From Ciona savignyi (lineage: Eukaryota; Chordata; Ascidiacea; Phlebobranchia; Cionidae), in contig CH003275.1 in the NCBI GenBank assembly GCA_000149265.1, positions 772,346-836,345 of the forward strand: a stretch of 64,000 bases of DNA, written 5' to 3'. Positions 60,726-64,000 of this stretch are shown here, one piece after another. The notes under the pieces are model-generated. The model had not been told where the DNA came from. It made no database searches and saw only the letters and a list, made by a program, of their open reading frames with translations. The translations under genes were made by a program, and so were the position numbers. The stretch's first letter is position 1; every line of letters starts with the position of its first letter.

Positions 60726-61061
60726 TCCCGTTATTTGAATATAAACAAAGAACACACGATCCTGTATTATACAACACCTTCAAATTGATAGTATATAAAA
60801 TGTAACGCTAAAATGGTCAGACGTTTTAACAAAGCACTTTTACGTTAATTACCTAGATACTGCACTCTTTGCTTAGTATACTTTCCCCTTCTTCTGATTC
60901 AATTAGCAACGCTGGTAATTGAGTGCCTTCCAGGCAATCTCGTTAGATAAACTTTCTTTGAAGCTGCTGTCTGGAAACCAGTACTTTATACTGCCGCGCC
61001 ACTTTATCCTTAACTCTTATGCGAACTTTTATTTTTCATGATTCTGAATCACTCCTGTTGA
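60726..61061. other. MINPP1 5' flank
   Basis: No other feature recognised. It may contain a promoter or an unlocated signal-peptide exon. Confidence 0.35.
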
Positions 61062-61442
61062 GTGGAAGAATGTGAACCGCCTCGTGCTTCGCCGGAACAC
61101 CAAGGGCGCCGCGTCGGGCTGCGCGTTCTTTGTAGAAAAAATGCGGCGACTCAGACACGCCCTGATTGTATACACTACTGGACGTCTCACAGCAACGCAG
61201 CATGCACTGCGGATGTAAATGGATTGATCCTCTACGACGAATTGTGTCACCTGGTGTTTAAGGTCGAAATAGATCTCCAACAGCGTATAGAAAAGGCCGA
61301 ACACGACGATAAAGGGGAAAAAGGAATTAATCGAACGCGGCAGGTGCACAGCGTGCTTTGTTCCAACGAGTTGCAAAGAAGAAATACCGCTGGGACAGTA
61401 TGGAAGCAGCGGGGGGTTTATAGGTCATTCTACACTGGCTAA
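61062..61442 (+). CDS. ambiguous terminal-exon candidate, open on both strands
   Basis: The plus frame is open for 126 codons to a stop at 61440-61442, with AATAAA at about 61491, suiting a 3'-terminal exon. The translation is charged and Cys-containing (NAATQTRPDCIHYW, LCHLVFKVEIDLQQRIEKAE). The region is GC-richer than average. No ATG lies near the start, and the upstream AG is a weak acceptor. The opposite strand is also open for 115 codons and includes a hydrophobic stretch (FFPFIVVFGLFYTLL), which might belong to the MINPP1 leader. Neither frame is recognised. Confidence 0.3.
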   Translation: MEECEPPRASPEHQGRRVGLRVLCRKNAATQTRPDCIHYWTSHSNAACTADVNGLILYDELCHLVFKVEIDLQQRIEKAEHDDKGEKGINRTRQVHSVLCSNELQRRNTAGTVWKQRGVYRSFYTG

Positions 61443-64000
61443 AATGGACGTCTTTAAATAACCTTATATGCTTTGTTTTATTGAACCGCAAAATAAAATA
61501 CAACCTAATTAACCGCACAAGAAGCTCTGATAAAAAGTTTAAATCTATTTCAATACTAAAACTTATCGTAACTGCTTTAGTCTAAACCTTCAAATAGATG
61601 GATAAAGGCGCCAACACTTTATCAGATCATAAGCCCACCAGATGTGCGACCTTATTAGGCAAAGCGAGTATTCCCAGAGCACTGCGTCAGCAAAAGCATT
61701 TAAGAATCGGCGGAGTCGTTTCCGCGTTGGGGTTGGAGTGGTAGACTTGCTCTAAATGGCTCAAAAAAGAACTTTGATGCATATAATTTTCCAACAACGT
61801 TAAGCATTTCGGAATTTTGGTATTGGCTGAAACGGTATACACCTTCGTACATGCACGTTTATATTCATCATCTCATCTGTAGCATTTAATCAAGTCTAAT
61901 TTTCTTTGTTGCAAACTGTACAGCGTTACTACAGGATATCCACAAGGCCTGTTAGGCGACGTCACCTCATTTTGTGCCAACTTCACACTGGTTTTGAGAG
62001 CAATAAAACAGGATTACACAGTAGGGTAGCAACAAAAATGACCTAGTTGGAATTAGCACACAGGTTTTACATTTAATTCAACTGTAATGCATGCATGGAC
62101 AGTTTACCAAAGTTAAAACTAGTTATTTCAAAGAACAAAAATTAAATTTTGCAGTATTGAAGATTGAAAACTGACTGTAGAATTTAAAATATTGCGACAT
62201 ACTGGATTCCATATAAATCAGAATTCTTGTGGTTTGCTCACAAGAGAACAACAGCAAGACTTGAACCATGGCAGTTCACTTCCGGAAATCAAGAAAGATT
62301 TTTACAATACGTAAAGTCAATTTGGCTACAATTTCATTTTATTCCCGATTTAACAGCCACATTATTTTTCCACAAACAACCCTGTCATTAATTAATAACC
62401 ATTTTAAACAATATTGTGTTAAACAGTGTGACTGGAACCTAGTAAGGTTAACACATCCTTTTCCTGAATCAATCACAATACTGCTTAATAGTCACACATT
62501 TGACTAATCCTTGAACAACTCAAATAGAACTAACACTTGTTATGTTAAAACAACACAATACATTTACTTTCACAGCTTGCAAACAGCTGGTACTATATAA
62601 ACTTAAATTGTAAATATACACCTATATATAAAAAATATAACTATTTAGTGATAATTAACATCTGTTGCCTCAAAAGATGTTTGGTAATAAATATTGTAGA
62701 ACAAAGTTCGCCAGATGCCAACGCAAAAATCAATAACTAGACCAAATTGGACTTACATGATTGAAATTGTGCTGTGTATTACAAAAAGTAATAGTTCAGT
62801 TTCGTTCAACAAATTTTGTGTGTATTAACGGTGTATACAGTGTGTTAAGAATATAAATGCTTTTTTAACGGTCAAGCTTGTCAAGATTCACTAAACAACT
62901 TGAATAACAATTGTATTTATAATATTGTTTCCTAAATGTTTATTTACCGCAAAAACTTATCTGCATAACTTAATTTACATTTGCAAATAAAAAATAAGCA
63001 AATGTGAAAATTAGCATACTGGCAAGAGGTAAACCTGCAATAACAGACGTCATTGATTTACAGGAAACGGAATGAAAACAAATGTGAGGTTAAAAGCTGC
63101 AAAAAACTAATGCATTAAAATACTACTCTTGGGTTATAATTTATTTAGTTAAGAAATTATGGTTTAAAACTGTACATTTTATTGGTAATAAATGTCAATA
63201 AAAATACGACAAAATGGTTTTTAGCTTGTTGGTCCGATGTTTATAAGTAGAATGTATTTCTTGTGCTCTTTGTTTCTTACAAGTGCGTCTTTGACACAAA
63301 TGAAATGCTTATATAATGCTTGTATATAAATGGCACATATTCTTTTTTTTCTGTGATTTTTGTTGTGTGGGTTAAGCAATATCACCCTCTGTTAGCATGT
63401 ATAACAGGTAGCATTACTGTGTATCACAGATATTTTCTAAATTGAATAGCCTACACTAATTAAATTCTATAAAAGTTTATGTTAAAAAGAAATACAATTA
63501 ACAAAAAGCTTTATTTTGTTTAAAATTCGTTTTTAATCTGCTTTGGTTGTGGATAGCCTAATATATATATAATTACATGCATAAAATAATGGCCAATTAC
63601 TAAATACTATGTCCTTTCTGAAGATGTTTTTAAAGCAATGAAGCTGTGATAAAGTTGAATGCTGTAAGTGTTCTGGTCACTTTTGTATACGAGATGGACA
63701 TGTTTTATAACAGTTAAATGATAAAAGGACATAGATTACTTTAATTTTAATTATAAGTGTATATCCATACATAACTCCTGATCCAAACAAATTTGGCTGA
63801 TGTGAATACACTAAATGGAAACCAACCTTTCGACAAAAACGTTTTTTGTTGGACACAAGTCAAACGGTCTTTCTTGCATCCAGACTAAGGTAATATTCCG
63901 ACATTCTCTTTTTTCATTATAATTTTTAGGGGGGTGGGCAGTTGAAGTGTCCTAGTGATGCTTTGGACCGTTGGACAAGATGACACTGGCACCAATATAG
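61443..64000. other. no supported feature
   Basis: AT-rich sequence. A 79-codon ORF (62268-62507, ATG in a good context) has no recognised features and is treated as chance. No repeat of the families above was found, and no exon could be supported at the right edge. Confidence 0.35.

Noticed and set aside
62268..62507. 79-codon ORF with a good ATG context
   Set aside because: No domain, leader or polyadenylation signal; composition is like neighbouring non-coding DNA.
63840..63905. Short minus-strand similarity to a MINPP1 exon (word coding RPFD-x-CP)
   Set aside because: Only about 20 bases match, without fitting splice sites or neighbouring exon similarity; a second MINPP1 copy cannot be claimed.

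Overview
The window is eukaryotic: AT-rich DNA, small genes cut by many short GT-AG introns, and dense degraded transposons. The gene set is animal (NUP58, UBL3, MINPP1, cathepsin B, V-ATPase subunit e, an LRR-Ig receptor). The compact introns, a tRNA-derived SINE in more than a dozen copies and MITE-like repeats suggest a tunicate, probably Ciona. That assignment is inference; no sequence search was run. Gene models were built by hand from splice sites, reading phase and family resemblance, so exon ends carry a small uncertainty.

Layout. 1.0-2.8 kb (+): a secreted lectin-like gene with an H-type-lectin-like domain and a C-type lectin domain, 3' end not found. 4.5-8.8 kb (-): two tandem CAP (GAPR-1/GLIPR2-like) genes; the upstream copy looks damaged. 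9.1-9.4 kb (+): terminal exon of a small Cys-rich, possibly cystatin-like protein. 9.5-13.3 kb: repeats only. 13.36 kb (+): V-ATPase subunit e. 14.3-16.4 kb: a hAT-like element with a pogo/Tigger-like element nested in it. 16.8-21.5 kb (-): complete cathepsin B, seven exons. 22.16-25.27 kb: a very young non-autonomous LTR retrotransposon with a gypsy-type protease-like ORF and an unusually long tRNA-Trp primer-binding match. 25.3-29.6 kb: SINEs, a hAT remnant, a MITE family with 9-bp target duplications and decayed tandem repeats. 29.7-32.9 kb (+): complete UBL3. 35.5-43.6 kb (-): complete NUP58, twelve exons. 44.6-52.7 kb (-): LRR-Ig single-pass receptor, ten exons, one GC-AG intron. 53.1-53.5 kb (-): unrecognised ORF. 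55.5-60.7 kb (-): MINPP1, ten exons. 61-64 kb: one ambiguous ORF, otherwise nothing recognised.

The genes do not form a pathway. UBL3 and NUP58 are convergent; NUP58, the LRR-Ig gene and MINPP1 lie in series on the minus strand. The SINE has repeatedly entered introns of the CAP, cathepsin B, UBL3 and NUP58 genes. No prokaryotic operon, CRISPR array or rRNA was seen. The most unusual items are the retroelement, the 9-bp-TSD MITE family, the nested hAT/Tigger pair and the decaying CAP duplicate.
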